From Echiichthys vipera (lineage: Eukaryota > Chordata > Actinopteri > Perciformes > Trachinidae), in assembly GCA_963691815.1 (NCBI GenBank), contig OY829645.1, positions 2,790,001-2,854,000 on the forward strand: a stretch of DNA of 64,000 nucleotides, read 5' to 3'. Within the stretch, counting starts at the first letter, position 1, and every line of letters starts with the position of its first letter. Shown piece after piece: positions 33,444-43,915 of the stretch. Below the pieces are notes generated by a model. That model did not search any database, was not told the DNA's origin, and saw only the letters and a program-made list of their open reading frames with translations. Position numbers and translations under genes: made by a program.

Positions 33444-33945
33444 TGTCATGGCTCGGGCTGCCCCAATTTATTCGGGGACGTATGTTTGTGTGCACTCTGC
33501 TCTTTTCTGAGTTTCTTTACTTTCAGTTTGGAGAGCGCCAAGAGGCGGGGCTGATCCACTCAGGCAAGCGCAACGAGGCACACCTGGTTCCCATCTCCAC
33601 TTAATCACCTGCTCCATAAGAAGCCAGCTCTGACTCCACTCCTGTGCCAGATAATTCCGTCTCATCGGTAGAGCTTGCGTTCTCAGCGTCTTGGTAACTC
33701 GTTAACATTTGAAGATTATTCTGGCACTAACTCGGTTTTTGTCCTCCTCGTCAGCTCGGTGCCTCGCCGCCCTGCCTGCCACGCGCCGCCTCCAGCCTCC
33801 AGCCACCAGCCGCCTGCCTACGCGGACACCTTGTGTTAATCTCTTTTGGAGACTTTCTGTTCATTTTTGGACTTTGTTAATATACTCCTGGTTTCATTCT
33901 CTCAGTCTCCCGCTTTTGGGTCCTGCTCCTTGACGATCCGTAACA
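33444..33945 (+). repeat. 3' LTR of gypsy 1
   Basis: Ends CGTAACA and is followed by ACTCC (33946-33950), the target duplication. Confidence 0.92.
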
Positions 33946-33950
33946 ACTCC

Positions 33951-34140
33951 AATGACAACAGCTGAAGCCGAGAGGTGTTTCTCCACCTTAAAGAGAATCA
34001 ATATGTTCCTCAGAAATACAATGGGACACAAATGTCTGAATGCATTGGCCATGCTTTCCATAGAAGGAGAACTTGTCAGGAACATTCCTGATTTCAACGA
34101 AAAGAGAGGCGAGCAAAATTTTAATCCACGTGATGAATGA
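33951..34140 (+). pseudogene. hAT transposase, C-terminal dimerisation domain
   Basis: TTAEAERCFSTLKRINMFLR and NTMGHKCLNALAMLSIE are the hallmark of the hAT family dimerisation domain. Read across the gypsy insertion it continues LLNILITT from 29494, showing that gypsy 1 jumped into this hAT gene. It ends with TGA at 34138-34140. Confidence 0.85.
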
Positions 34141-34464
34141 GTGTGTTATTAAATGGTGAGTTGTGTTACATTGAACCCTCCAAATGTTGAATTGTAAATA
34201 GCTGTATTGATTGCATATTACCAGCCAAATATATACTGAATATGTTCTAAAAGAATTGATTCATTACAGTTTTGATGATAGTATAATATGTTTTGATTTG
34301 ATTATCACTAAAGCATCCATGATGGCTAGAAACTGTGAACCGTGTTAGCAGGGACTTAACTAGTACAGCTCAGAGAGAGCACTAGCTAATTTTTCATCGT
34401 CATCATGGCCGCCAGTATTCACGTCATTGTCTCTTGTCTTGTTGTCTTGTCATTATGGACAATG
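34141..34464. other. No feature recognised
   Basis: AT-rich flank between the hAT relic and the second gypsy element. Confidence 0.5.
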
Positions 34465-34981
34465 TGTCATGAACGGTACGGGGATAACACAAAGAGACTG
34501 GACCCAAATGCAGACACGGACACGGAATAAAAGTACAAACAAAAGTTTAATATAAACGACAAACAAAACACGTAAAACACTACAGGAAAACAGGTAACTA
34601 GGGACGAGACAGTCGAGGGAAAACAGGAACACAGGAAACTACGGAGAAAAACAAAAGACGTTTAATATACACGATATAAACGATTAATATATTTACCGAT
34701 GGGGAGCGATGAAACCCACAAACGAGTAAGGAATGCCAATCCAGGGGGAATGGTTTACCAAGGGGAGGATAACAACGATCTGGCGCTGCATGCCTGTAAG
34801 CTCAGGGTATAAGTAGTCCACAGGTGATTAGCGTAACAGGCTGCAGCTTGGGGGAAACACACCTACCGAACCTAGACGACAGAAACAAGAGGGAGAGACA
34901 TGTCGGGATAAAACAGACAGAGGGAGACAAACTCAAACAAAAAGGGAGAGAGGAGGGTACTGACAGAACCGACTCTTGACA
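34465..34981 (-). repeat. 3' LTR of gypsy 2
   Basis: On the minus strand it starts TGTCAAGAGTCGG and ends GTTCATGACA. The polypurine tract adjoins it at 34982-34994. Confidence 0.8.
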
Positions 34982-34994
34982 GTACCCCCCCTCA

Positions 34995-35267
34995 GCGAGG
35001 CGCTCCACCGGGCCTCCCTGGATGAGCCCGGTAGAGGTCCCGGATCAGGGACGGATCCAGGATAAGGGACCTCGAAACCCAGCTCCTCTCCTCTGGACCG
35101 TAACCCTCCCAGTCCACCAGGTACTGGAACCCACGTCCTCTGCGTCGCACGTCCAGAATGGAGCTGACCGTGAACGCCGGATGGCTGTCAATGGTACAGG
35201 GGGTGGTGGGGCGACGGCAGGCGGGAACAACATGCTGGTGGCTACTGGCTTTAATTGGGACACATGA
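34995..35267 (-). pseudogene. Gypsy 2 chromodomain
   Basis: HVSQLKPVATSMLFPPA is followed, in a shifted frame, by ILDVRRRGRGFQYLVDWEGY and GPEERSWVSRSLILDPSL, a well-kept chromodomain. The W that is replaced in gypsy 1 is present here. Confidence 0.8.
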
Positions 35268-35528
35268 ATAGAATAGAATAGAATAGAATTACTTTAATGA
35301 TCTCAGACTGGGAAAATTATTTTGTAACAGCAGTAGTAGTGGGTCAGCAAATAAACACTTTGTACATAAAATAAATAGAATCCAATATATACATAGTGTT
35401 TATATACAGTGCACAGTGTGCTATAACAATAAACAATAATATATACACCAAAATATGCAAAATATACTATAACAATAATAACAATAATGATATATACAAC
35501 AAAACAGTAGAGAGACCAGAGTTCTCTG

Positions 35529-36026
35529 TCAGACAGAGGTGAGAGACTTTATATTATATACAGTGATGGATTGTGGCAGGAAAGATTTCCTGTATCTGTT
35601 GCTACGACAGCGAAGCTGAAGCAGCCTTCTGGAGAAGGTGCTCCGCTGTCTGACCAGTGTGAGTTGGAGAGGGTGGAGAGGATTATCCATGATGGATAAC
35701 AGTTTTTTCAGTGTCCTTCTCTCCACCACAGCCTCCAGAGTGTCCTGTTTGCAGCCAATAACAGAGCCAGCCTTCCGGATCAGTTTGTTGGTGTTGCTGG
35801 CTCCGATGCTTTTTCCCCAACAAACCACAGCAAAGAAAAGTACACTGGGCACCAAAGACTGATAAAAGATCTCCAACATCTTGCTGCACACGTTGAAGGA
35901 TCTCAGCTTCCTCAGGAAGTAAAGTCTGCTCAGCCCCTTCTTGTAAACAGCTTCAGTGTTAGATCTCCAGTCCAGTCTGTGGTTGATGGTAACACCCAGG
36001 TACTTGTAATCCTCCACCGCCTCCAC
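35529..36026 (-). pseudogene. L2-type LINE C-terminal region
   Basis: Reads VEDYKYLGVTINHRLDWRSN, KLRSFNVCSKMLEIFYQSLV and SFLPQSITVYN, the conserved region after the RT in this group. Confidence 0.8.
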
Positions 36027-36050
36027 ATCCCTTCCCAGAATGCACAGAGG

Positions 36051-36830
36051 TTAGGAAGCCGTGTTCCTCTTCTTCCTGAAAACTATCACCATCTCTCTGG
36101 TCTTGCTGATGTTCAGCCGCAGGTGATTCTGTCCAGTCCACTTCACAAAGTTGTCTACCAGTGCCCTGTACTCCTCCTCCTGTCCCTCACTTATACACCC
36201 AACAACAGCCGAGTCGTCAGAAAACTTTTGCAGGTGACACGATCCAGTGTTGTACTGAAAGTCAGTGGTGTATAAGGTGGTGTTAAAAGCACTAGAGAAA
36301 TCAAAGAATGTGATTCTCACAGTACCTCCTCCACAATCCAGGTGCAAATGGGCTCGTTGCAGCAGGTCATCAACTCCCAAGTGGGGCTGGTAAGCAAATT
36401 GCAGAGGGTCTAGCAGGGCTCTCACCTGCGGCCTCAGATTGACCAAAACCAGTCTCTCCAGCGCCTTCATGACGTAAGATGTGAGGGCCGCTGGTCGATA
36501 GTCATTGAGGTCTGATGATGTCGACTTCTTTGGAACAGGAATCAGGCAGGATGTCTTCCAAAGCACTGGTATTCTCTCCTGACCAAGGCTCAGGTTGTAA
36601 AGGTATTGTAGGACAGGAGACAGCTGGCTGGCACATGTCTTCGGGATCCTGTGGCTGATACCATCAGGGCCTGCAGCCTTATGCTGGTGGAGTCTCTCCA
36701 GCTGTCTCCTAACCTGGCCTGCAGTCACAGTCATGCGGGGGAGGCTGCTGTTGTCTTCAGTGGAGGACGAGGAGGTGAAGTTGGAGGAGGAGGAGGTGGA
36801 GGAGGTAGAGTTGAAATGTTGGAAGGGTTT
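36051..36830 (-). pseudogene. L2-type LINE reverse transcriptase
   Basis: HKAAGPDGISHRIPKTCASQ, NDYRPAALTSYVMKALERL and TFFDFSSAFNT are intact. The frame then jumps to TLYTTDFQYNTGSCHLQ and KFSDDSAVVGCISEG. The region between (normally including GAPQG) is deleted in frame. This resembles the deletion at 15270-15310 in the related fragment. Confidence 0.82.
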
Positions 36831-37700
36831 TATCCAGTGAGACGTGATGAAAATCCCCAGTGATGACAATAAATGCATTAGGATGCAGCGTCTGTATCTG
36901 GGCAACAGCGGAGTGGATGACGTCACAGGCCAGCGCTGCATCAGCTGAAGGAGGAACGTACACACCGATCATGATGGCAGACGTGAATTCCCGGGGCAAA
37001 TAATAAGGCCTCATCCCCACAGTCAAGAGTTCAATGTCCAGGGTACAGAGACGTTTCTTCACGTGAACATGCCCAGGATTACACCACCTCTCACTCACGT
37101 ACAGTGCAATTGCTCGACCTTTTATCTTTCCGCTGCTTGTCACGTCCCTGTCTGCCCGAACAGTGCTGAAACCGGGAAATCGCCACGCTGTGGTCCGGGA
37201 TGTGTGAGTGAAGCCATGTCTCTGTGAAATACAACACACTGCACTCACGATAGTCCCTCTGAGCCTATATCAGCGTGGCGAGCACGTCCGTCTTGTTCCC
37301 CAGAGACCTCACGTTTCCCATGACGATCGCCGGTACAGCCGGTCTGTGTCTCCTCCTCTTCACCCTCCATTTCACTCCAGCTTTGCAACCACGGCGTCTC
37401 CTCCGCAGCTCCTTCAGGACCTCAGGTCTGGCTCCGGGCAGCAGTACAGGTTCACACAGCGCAATCAGCTGGTCGCGTGTGTAAACAATGCGCGCAGGGA
37501 TGTGCTCCTGACCCTCCGTTGCTAGGGTTAGCAAAACCATCACAAAAACAAAAACATCACAAAAAGTGCCGTAAAAGTACAAATAACAAAAAAAAAAGAA
37601 AAGTGTTCGTCCTCTCCCAGTCTCCGGAGAAGGGTCGCCAAGAGTTGAGCAAAAACCAGAACACAAACACAACAAAAACTTTTTAAAAACTTAAAAACCC
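36831..37700 (-). pseudogene. L2-type LINE endonuclease region
   Basis: VMGNVRSLGNKTDVLATL starts the endonuclease (about 37330). Later blocks are FYLPREFT-like and VYVPPSADAALACDVIHSA and TGDFHHVSLDKTLP. Stops and frame changes occur between them. Confidence 0.75.
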
Positions 37701-37756
37701 ACGGGAGCTGCTGTTATAGGCTGCCACCTAGTACGGCGCCATGGCAACATACATTA

Positions 37757-38250
37757 GGTAGGATGGATCCTGAGGGATGCAGGGAGCTTCAGGCGGACAG
37801 CACTGGGGTTAATAATGGCCTCTACCTCGAAGGGGCCAATAAAGCGAGAAGCGAGTTTCTTATATGTGACATTCAGGGGAATGTCATGGGAGTTTAACCA
37901 GACTTTCTGTTCTGGTCTGTACTTGGGCGCAGGGATGCGATGGCGATTCGCCATCCTGCGGTTCTGCTCCGCCGTCCTTAGAAAGGCCCCTCGGGTCTCT
38001 CTCCATATCCAACGAACTCTCCGGAGATGGTGTTGGACGGACGGAACAACAATTTCTGCTTCCTGGGCCGGAAAGAGAGGGGGTAAGTAGCCCAACAAAG
38101 CCTTGAAGGGGGACATACCTGTAGCGGTGCAGGTAAAGGAGTTGTGGGAGTATTCCACCCAGGACAGTTGCCATGACCACGATGAGGGATTGCGGGCACA
38201 GATGCAACGAAGAGCAGTCTCAAGGTCCTGGTTAGCTCTCTTCTTCTGCC
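37757..38250 (-). pseudogene. Gypsy 2 integrase C-terminal part
   Basis: MEYSHNSFTCTATGMSPFKA, YLPPLFPAQEAEIVVPS and DIPLNVTYKKLASRFIGPFE match the integrase end of fish gypsy elements. An open frame of 134 codons remains. Confidence 0.85.
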
Positions 38251-38255
38251 TGTAA

Positions 38256-38860
38256 GGGCGTACTCACACTGTCCTTCTGGCCGGGGCCAAAACCGTTTTT
38301 TCAGCTAAAGCCTAGTACCTTTAAGCAGTGTGAGTGCACCCGTTCCGCACATAACTGCGGCCAGCGGGCCGTCCACGGCCCGCTTGAAAGAGGTGGGCTT
38401 TAGCGGAGCCGTTTGCACATGTACGAGCACGAGCGTGCGCATTTGTACGAGCACGAGCACGAGCCCTACGGCAGTAGCGTTATGTCCGCCTGTTCGGACA
38501 TGTAAATAGGAGGACGGACCATGCGCGGACATTTAACAACAACAATGGCGGTGAAAGGTTCACGTTGATGTGATGCGGAGGTGGAGTGTTTACTGCAGAT
38601 TTGGTCGGATGAAAATATTCAAAAACAGTCGACAAGACGCACAAAAACTCCGCGGTCTGTGGAAAGATTTGTAAACAAAGCCACACACACGCGATCAATG
38701 AGTGTGACGTGTTACGGCGTGATGGCGTATGGACAGCAAGAAGCATTGGCCGGCCCTGGCAGTATGAGTACAAATGGGGCTGGGGCGCGGGGGGAGAGGG
38801 AGGGGGGACAAGTACCCTAAAGCCCGGGTCGCGGCACAGAAGGACAGTGTGAGTACGCCC
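38256..38860 (+). mobile_element. Harbinger-type MITE, copy 1
   Basis: The termini GGGCGTACTCACACTGTCCT and its inverse (GGACAGTGTGAGTACGCCC) are flanked by TAA on both sides (38253-38255 and 38861-38863). TAA duplications and GG-starting termini fit PIF/Harbinger. It sits inside the gypsy 2 integrase. A second copy in opposite orientation is at 60295-60865. Confidence 0.88.
38560..38820 (+). pseudogene. SANT/trihelix-like fragment in MITE copy 1
   Basis: MECLLQIWSDENIQKQSTRR followed by SVERFVNKATHTRSM and MAYGQQEALAGPG. The VECLLQIWSDENIQKQ start resembles the first helix of Myb/SANT-like domains carried by Harbinger elements. The same frame is open in the copy at 60295-60865. Confidence 0.5.
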
Positions 38861-38863
38861 TAA

Positions 38864-39210
38864 GATTGAGAATGAAAACTTGAGGATAGGCTGACCTTGG
38901 CTCCCAAGGCCTGGCAGAAGGCTTTCCCGACACGGGAGGTAAATTGGGGACCTCGATCTGAAACAATGTCTGCCGGTATTCCGTGGAGGCGAAAGACATG
39001 GTCTACCAGGATTTGCACCGTCTCCATGGCAGACGGCAGCTTAGGTAGCGGGACAAAGTGAACCATTTTAGAGAAACGGTCAACAATAGTGACAATAGTG
39101 TCGTTACCTTGGGAAACGGGAAGTCCAGTAACAAAACAGACGCCCGGATGGACCACCACCAGGGTCGGGGTTAGCGTGTTGAGCCTGTCTGACAATCGAC
39201 AGATGCACAA
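38864..39210 (-). pseudogene. Gypsy 2 integrase catalytic core
   Basis: VCFVTGLPVSQGNDTIVTIV, VDRFSKMVHFVPLPKLPSAM and HGIPADIVSDRGPQFTSRV carry the first two catalytic aspartates. SLSSSFHSQS follows, and the MITE insertion breaks the domain before the catalytic glutamate. Confidence 0.85.
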
Positions 39211-40330
39211 GATGCGGGAACGATGTGATCCACACCGGTCTCTTCCTCCTGGGCTGGTCCAAACTGCCGAGAAAGGGCATCTGGCTTGATGTTCTTGCTG
39301 CCGGGAATATAAGTTAAAGTAAAGTTAAAGCGCCCAATAAACAAAGCCCACCAGGCTTGACGGGAATTGAGTCTCTTGGCAGTCTGGATATACGCCAAGT
39401 TCATGTGGTCAGTCCGGACCACGAACGGAACTTCTGCCCCCTCTAACCAATGTCGCTACGCCTCCAAAGCTAGCTTAACCGCTAGTAGTTCACGGCTCCC
39501 AACATTGTAGTTCCTCTAAGCGGGCGACAGCTTCTTGGAAAAGAACGCTCATGGGTGAACCTTATTATCAGACACTGCCCGCTGGGACAGAACTGCCCCC
39601 ACTCCCAGATCCGAGGCATCCACCTCGACAATGAACTGAAGGGCAGTATCTGGTTGGACTAGCACAGGAGCGGACGAGAAACGCTTCTTCAGGGTCAGAA
39701 AAGCGTCTTTAGTGGCAGGAGACCAGTCAAAAGGAGTAGAGGGGGACGTCACCTGGTCATCGGTGAAACTACTGTAGTTACGGATGAAAAGTAAGAGAAA
39801 CCCAAAAATCGCTGTAGTTGCTTCCTGGAGGTAGGCGTCAGCCATTCGGTCACCCCAGTGACCTTCGTAGGATCCGCCCTAACCTGTCCACTCTCCACTA
39901 TATACCCCAAAAATGTCACGGAGGAGACGTTGAACTCGTATTTCTCAGCTTTAACAAACAGACGATTTTCCTGAAGACGCTGGAGAACCTGACGAACGTG
40001 CACCACATGTTCATTCAAGTCCTTGGAAAAGATTAGGATGTCATCCAGGTACACGAAGACTGAGCGATTAAGCTTATCAGGAAGCCTGAAAGACGGCTGG
40101 CACATTAGTTAACCCAAACAGCATCACTAAGTATTCGAAGTGTCCGAGTGGAGTGTTAAACGCTGTCTTCCACTCGTCCCCCTCCCTCACCCTCACAAGA
40201 TGATACACGTTGCTGAGGTCTAGTTTGGAGAAGACTGTTACTCCATGCAACGGCTCGAACGCGGAATTGATCAAAGGGAGGGGGTACTTGTTCTTGACCA
40301 TCATGTTGTTGAGACCACGGTAGTCAGTGC
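39211..40330 (-). pseudogene. Gypsy 2 reverse transcriptase and RNase H
   Basis: The RT starts KNKYPLPLINSAFEPLHGVT, has FSKLDLSNVYHLVRV and the catalytic VFVYLDDILIFSKD. RNase H begins FIVEVDASDLGVGAVLSQRA and ends GSKNIKPDALSRQFGP. Two or three frameshifts and stops interrupt an otherwise readable polyprotein. Confidence 0.88.
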
Positions 40331-40379
40331 AGGGGCGTAGCGACTCCTTATTGTCCTTACACGGGAGGCATTGAAGACA

Positions 40380-40630
40380 AGTCAGGAGTTTCAGGTAGTG
40401 AGGGACTGGGGATACTGGGACATCTAGGAGGAGCTGAACGAAGGCAGGAAGAATGGCAATTGCAGCTCCAACTCACAACCCTACTAGTTAACCAGTCAAT
40501 AACTGGGTTGTGAGTGATAGGCCAGGGAAGACCAAGAACCACGGGAGCACAAGCGGACCCCTGGCGTAGATCCAGCAACCGATTGCTGGAATCGCAATTA
40601 GAAACAGGATGATCGAATACAGACATAATC
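40380..40630 (-). pseudogene. Gypsy 2 protease end
   Basis: VVLGLPWPITHNPVIDWLTS is the conserved linker between protease and RT. The region between it and the RT start is partly deleted, and upstream sequence belongs to a LINE. Confidence 0.7.
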
Positions 40631-41407
40631 ACACTGGAGAACTGTTGGAAAGTGGCCTGCCGAGTCAGGGGATTATTCCAAAATGCAGCTCCCCAGACTC
40701 GAGCCCTGTATTAGGGATGAGAGAAAGAAAAGGCCCTGGCCCCCTTTTTGTCCGTAAAAGGTCTCTTGAAAATGTAGATGGGGAAGCATTCTTGCACAAC
40801 CTTCCTGTAAATGGAATAAATTCAGTCAAATTTATTCCTGATACTGAATTGGCATTGGATTATTTGTTGATTATCTGTTTTTAACTCTGTTTCTGATGTA
40901 CATGCCCCTTTTAAAAAAGTTCAAAGTCAGCTCATCCACCAAAAGACTAAAACATGGAAATTGGCAAGATCTTCTGGTACAACAACCAACTGGCAAACCT
41001 TTAGGCAACTTCGCAACAAATGTACCTATTTTATTAAAATTAATTAGGGCCATAGCAACATTTTATGAAAACAGTTTTGCTACTTGTGGAAACAATTCAT
41101 CTAAATTCTAGAATACAATAAACTCAATCAAAGGGGTTTCTCCATCTTCCTCACCTGCACTCCCCAAACTAGTTGATCTTAACTCAGAGGTTTTAAATGA
41201 CCCATTGGAGATTTGTAATGTTTTAAATAATCATTTTTATTAAAAGTGGGGATCTATTTGATAAATGCAATGATAAGATCATTATGGTGCAGCTGGGGAT
41301 TGCACTCCCTCTGCTGTTTAAAATCCTTTCAGCAGGCCTAAAAATAATTTTCTTTCAAAGCGATATCTAGGCCAGAGGTTTTCTCTGCATTGTGCAGTTA
41401 AAAGTGC

Positions 41408-42200
41408 ATGAAAAGCACAATTGGTGCTGATCAATTAGACCCTCAACTACTAAAGCTTGCTGCCCTCATCATTGCGCACCCCGTGGCGAACATTTTTAAT
41501 CTATCCCTTTTCTCAGGCCAGATTCCAATGGTATGGAAATCAGCCCTAGTGGTGCCATTATATAAAGGAGAAAATCAAACAGATTTCAACAATTGCAGAC
41601 CCATATCAAAGCTCCCCTTTCTAGCTAAGATGTTAGAATCAGTCGTAAATAAACTGATTTCTTGTCTCTCCACAAATGCTATTTTTTTCCCAACCAGTCT
41701 GGCTACAGAGCTGGCCACAGCACCACTACAGCTGCAACTGCTGTGTTGAGTAACATGGACACCGCTATTGACAAAAACCTTTATTGTGCAGCATTGTTCA
41801 TTGATCTGTCAAAAGCCTTTGACACTGTCAATCACAATATTCTTCTGAAAAACTAGCCTCCCTGGGTTTTGAAAATACTTCCCTCAAATGGTCCCAGAGC
41901 TATCTTCACTGCAGAACGCTTAAATGTAGGTGGTTTAACATCAGCTGCTCTGGAAATAAAAAATGATGTCCCACAAGGCTACATTTTGGGCCCACTATTA
42001 TTTACACTGTACATCAATGATATTTGTACCCCATTAGAGGAGTTTAGAGCCCACTTTTAGATGACACAATTCTGTATGCCTATGCAAGCTCTGTAGAAGA
42101 AGCAGTGTCCAAGCTCCAAGTTGCCTTTGATGGCGTACAGAAATCCCTGCTAAGTCTCAAACGACAAAATTCATATTTCTTTCTAAATAAAGGAAGCCCA
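41408..42200 (+). pseudogene. L2/CR1-type LINE reverse transcriptase
   Basis: KSTIGADQLDPQLLKLAALI and NNCRPISKLPFLAKMLESVV open the RT. A second frame continues NQSGYRAGHSTTTAATAVLS and ALFIDLSKAFDTVNHNIL. A third has DVPQGYILGPLLFTLYINDI. A decayed DD block follows near 42060. Confidence 0.82.
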
Positions 42201-42311
42201 TCTCTTCAGACCATAGGAATTTTTCCTTCAATGGTACTACTATTGAGCAAGTTTTTAGTTATAAATACTTGGGTATTTGGTTAGATGACAGACTGTCTTT
42301 TAAAACTCATT

Positions 42312-42723
42312 GTATCGTGATTATCAAAAAAACAAATTAGTCACTGAGAGGGGAACACAGGGATCTGTCCAACGCGCTTTATCCAAAGAGGAAACCAGGA
42401 GCCGTCACTGCAGTTTGTGGGTGTTTTATTTATCCTTTCAATGAAAAGTACTTTGTACATACAGTTTAAGAATACACTTGCAGCAATTGACTATATGATT
42501 GTAAGAAGTTTTAGCGGTCAACAGAAATGTAAGCACCCTGCCTCTCCACTCTCTGCATCAAGCAAACAATTTCCCAGTGAGACACAGGTGGCATTCATCA
42601 AGCAATCAGTCAGCTCCAGTGACACCAACACACACACACCCTTGACTCCGCCCCCACATAGACACACCTCCAGACACACATTACCTCCTAGTGACAAGCA
42701 ACACATCCATGCCGCTACACTCA
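42312..42723. mobile_element. 412-bp unclassified insert with 13-bp target duplication
   Basis: Flanked by TTTAAAACTCATT (42299-42311 and 42724-42736). Removing it restores the LINE frame (LSFKTHLQELSVK). On the minus strand it has AAATAAAACACCC near 42430. No family or poly(A) tail recognised. Confidence 0.75.
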
Positions 42724-43448
42724 TTTAAAACTCATTTACAGGAACTTTCTGTAAAAATAAAAGGTCAAAATAAAACTGGTTGCACTATATAGAATTAGAC
42801 CATGTCTTACACTGGAAAACAGAAGACTGATAATTCAGTCAATGATTCTGTCGGTTTTGGACTACGATGACATTGTATATATGCATGCTGCCCCCTGAGT
42901 TTTAAAACCACTTGACACTGTCTATCATAGTGCCATTCGTTTTATCACTGGAGATCCTTTTAAAACTCACCATCGTGCACTGTACATAAATGTAGGGTAG
43001 CCATCATTGTCTTTTAGGAGGGTTAGGCACTGCCTTCTTTTTATTTACAAAGCCCTACTTGGCAGGCTGCCTCCTTACCCTATCTCCCTGAATTTCAAAT
43101 CTGCCTGTTACAATACCCGGTCACAGAGTTTAATTTCTCTAGACATTCCTGTCTTTTAGATTTTTTGCCCCCTACAGATGGATTCAAGTAGCTCTTAAAT
43201 TAAAAATGTTTGTATCTGTAAGTTAATTTAAGAATTTACTAAATGAGACGTATGTAGCTCAGTGCTCTTGTTTTAATTCTCATAACTTGTATTGTTATTT
43301 ATTTTAGTTTTAGTTTTACCTCTGATTTCTCTGAATTTACTTAGTGCAATTAATGCTATGTGCTGTCCTCTAATCAGGGCATTGCTATAAAAGAGCCTTG
43401 TGCTCACCCAATTTCCCTGAATAAGCAATGAATGAAACAATGAATGAA

Positions 43449-43915
43449 GTCACTCAGGGAAGATTTGATGTATGAAGTTCTTCAGTGTCTGTTCAGAATT
43501 CGGAGAATGGGGATAGATGAAGAAGTTTGCTGGATACCTGCTTAAGTGGGATTAAAAGGTAATACATGTGCAGATAGAATGGCAAAACAGCACTAAGTAT
43601 GAGACATACAGTATAACTGATATTCCATTTGTTGAAGATGAAGGCAAAGCACTAACTAAGAAAATATCAGAATTTTGGCAGAACTAGGATGAGGACAGTA
43701 AGGGCAGAAGTTATAATCGAATACGAAACACAGTCAGAGCAGAGTATTAAGGAAAGAAGTAGAGTGGAGGTAGAGTGGAGGTAGTTTGATCAAGAATAAG
43801 GTTGGCTCACACTGGATTAAATAAGACAATATTTCTATTGGGAAAGGTAAACTTGTGAGATTGCAAATATTGTAATAAAATAATGTTGAACATGTAATTA
43901 TTATGTACTAATTAT
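43449..43915 (+). pseudogene. RNase H part of an I-type LINE
   Basis: CWIPA ... HADRMAKQH-like text, DIPFVEDEGKALTKKISEF and a later RLRFDH/TRLNK-like block resemble the RNase H domain found only in I-group LINEs. It is degraded, with several stops. Confidence 0.5.

Larger units (their letters stand above)
29495..33945 (+). mobile_element. Ty3/gypsy chromodomain retrotransposon (gypsy 1)
   Basis: Two LTRs of about 503 bp (29495-29997 and 33444-33945) start TGTCATGGCTCGGG and end CGTAACA. The target duplication is ACTCC. A polypurine tract AGGGGGGAGG lies just before the right LTR. Inside, in order, are gag with zinc knuckle, protease, RT start, RNase H, integrase and chromodomain. The LTRs differ by several substitutions, a 7-bp gap and small indels. 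Internal deletions removed the RT and integrase active-site regions, so the copy is dead. Confidence 0.92.
35268..37756 (-). mobile_element. L2-type LINE inserted in gypsy 2
   Basis: The 3' tail is (TTCTA)n on the minus strand (plus-strand TAGAATAGAATAGAATAGAA at 35270-35290). Frames give endonuclease (about 37330-36830), RT (36830-36050) and the C-terminal region (36026-35529). It interrupts gypsy 2 exactly between a RIHPT and an HVSQLKP segment that are normally adjacent. Parts between conserved blocks are deleted, so the LINE is dead. Confidence 0.85.
34465..40630 (-). mobile_element. Second Ty3/gypsy element (gypsy 2), minus strand, with nested insertions
   Basis: A 3' LTR (34465-34981) is preceded on the minus strand by a polypurine tract (GAGGGGGGTAC). 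Continuing up the element are the chromodomain (about 34995-35267), integrase C-terminus (37757-38250), integrase core (38864-39170), RNase H and RT (39171-40330) and the protease end (40380-40630). An L2-type LINE (35268-37756) and a Harbinger-type MITE (38256-38860) are inserted. Gag and the 5' LTR are missing. Confidence 0.88.
40640..43448 (+). mobile_element. L2/CR1-type LINE, 5' truncated
   Basis: A linker with DGEAFLHNLPVNGINSVKFI, RT blocks in several frames, a C-terminal region and a 3'UTR ending in ATGAATGAAACAATGAATGA. A 412-bp foreign insert (42312-42723) splits the post-RT region. Confidence 0.8.
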
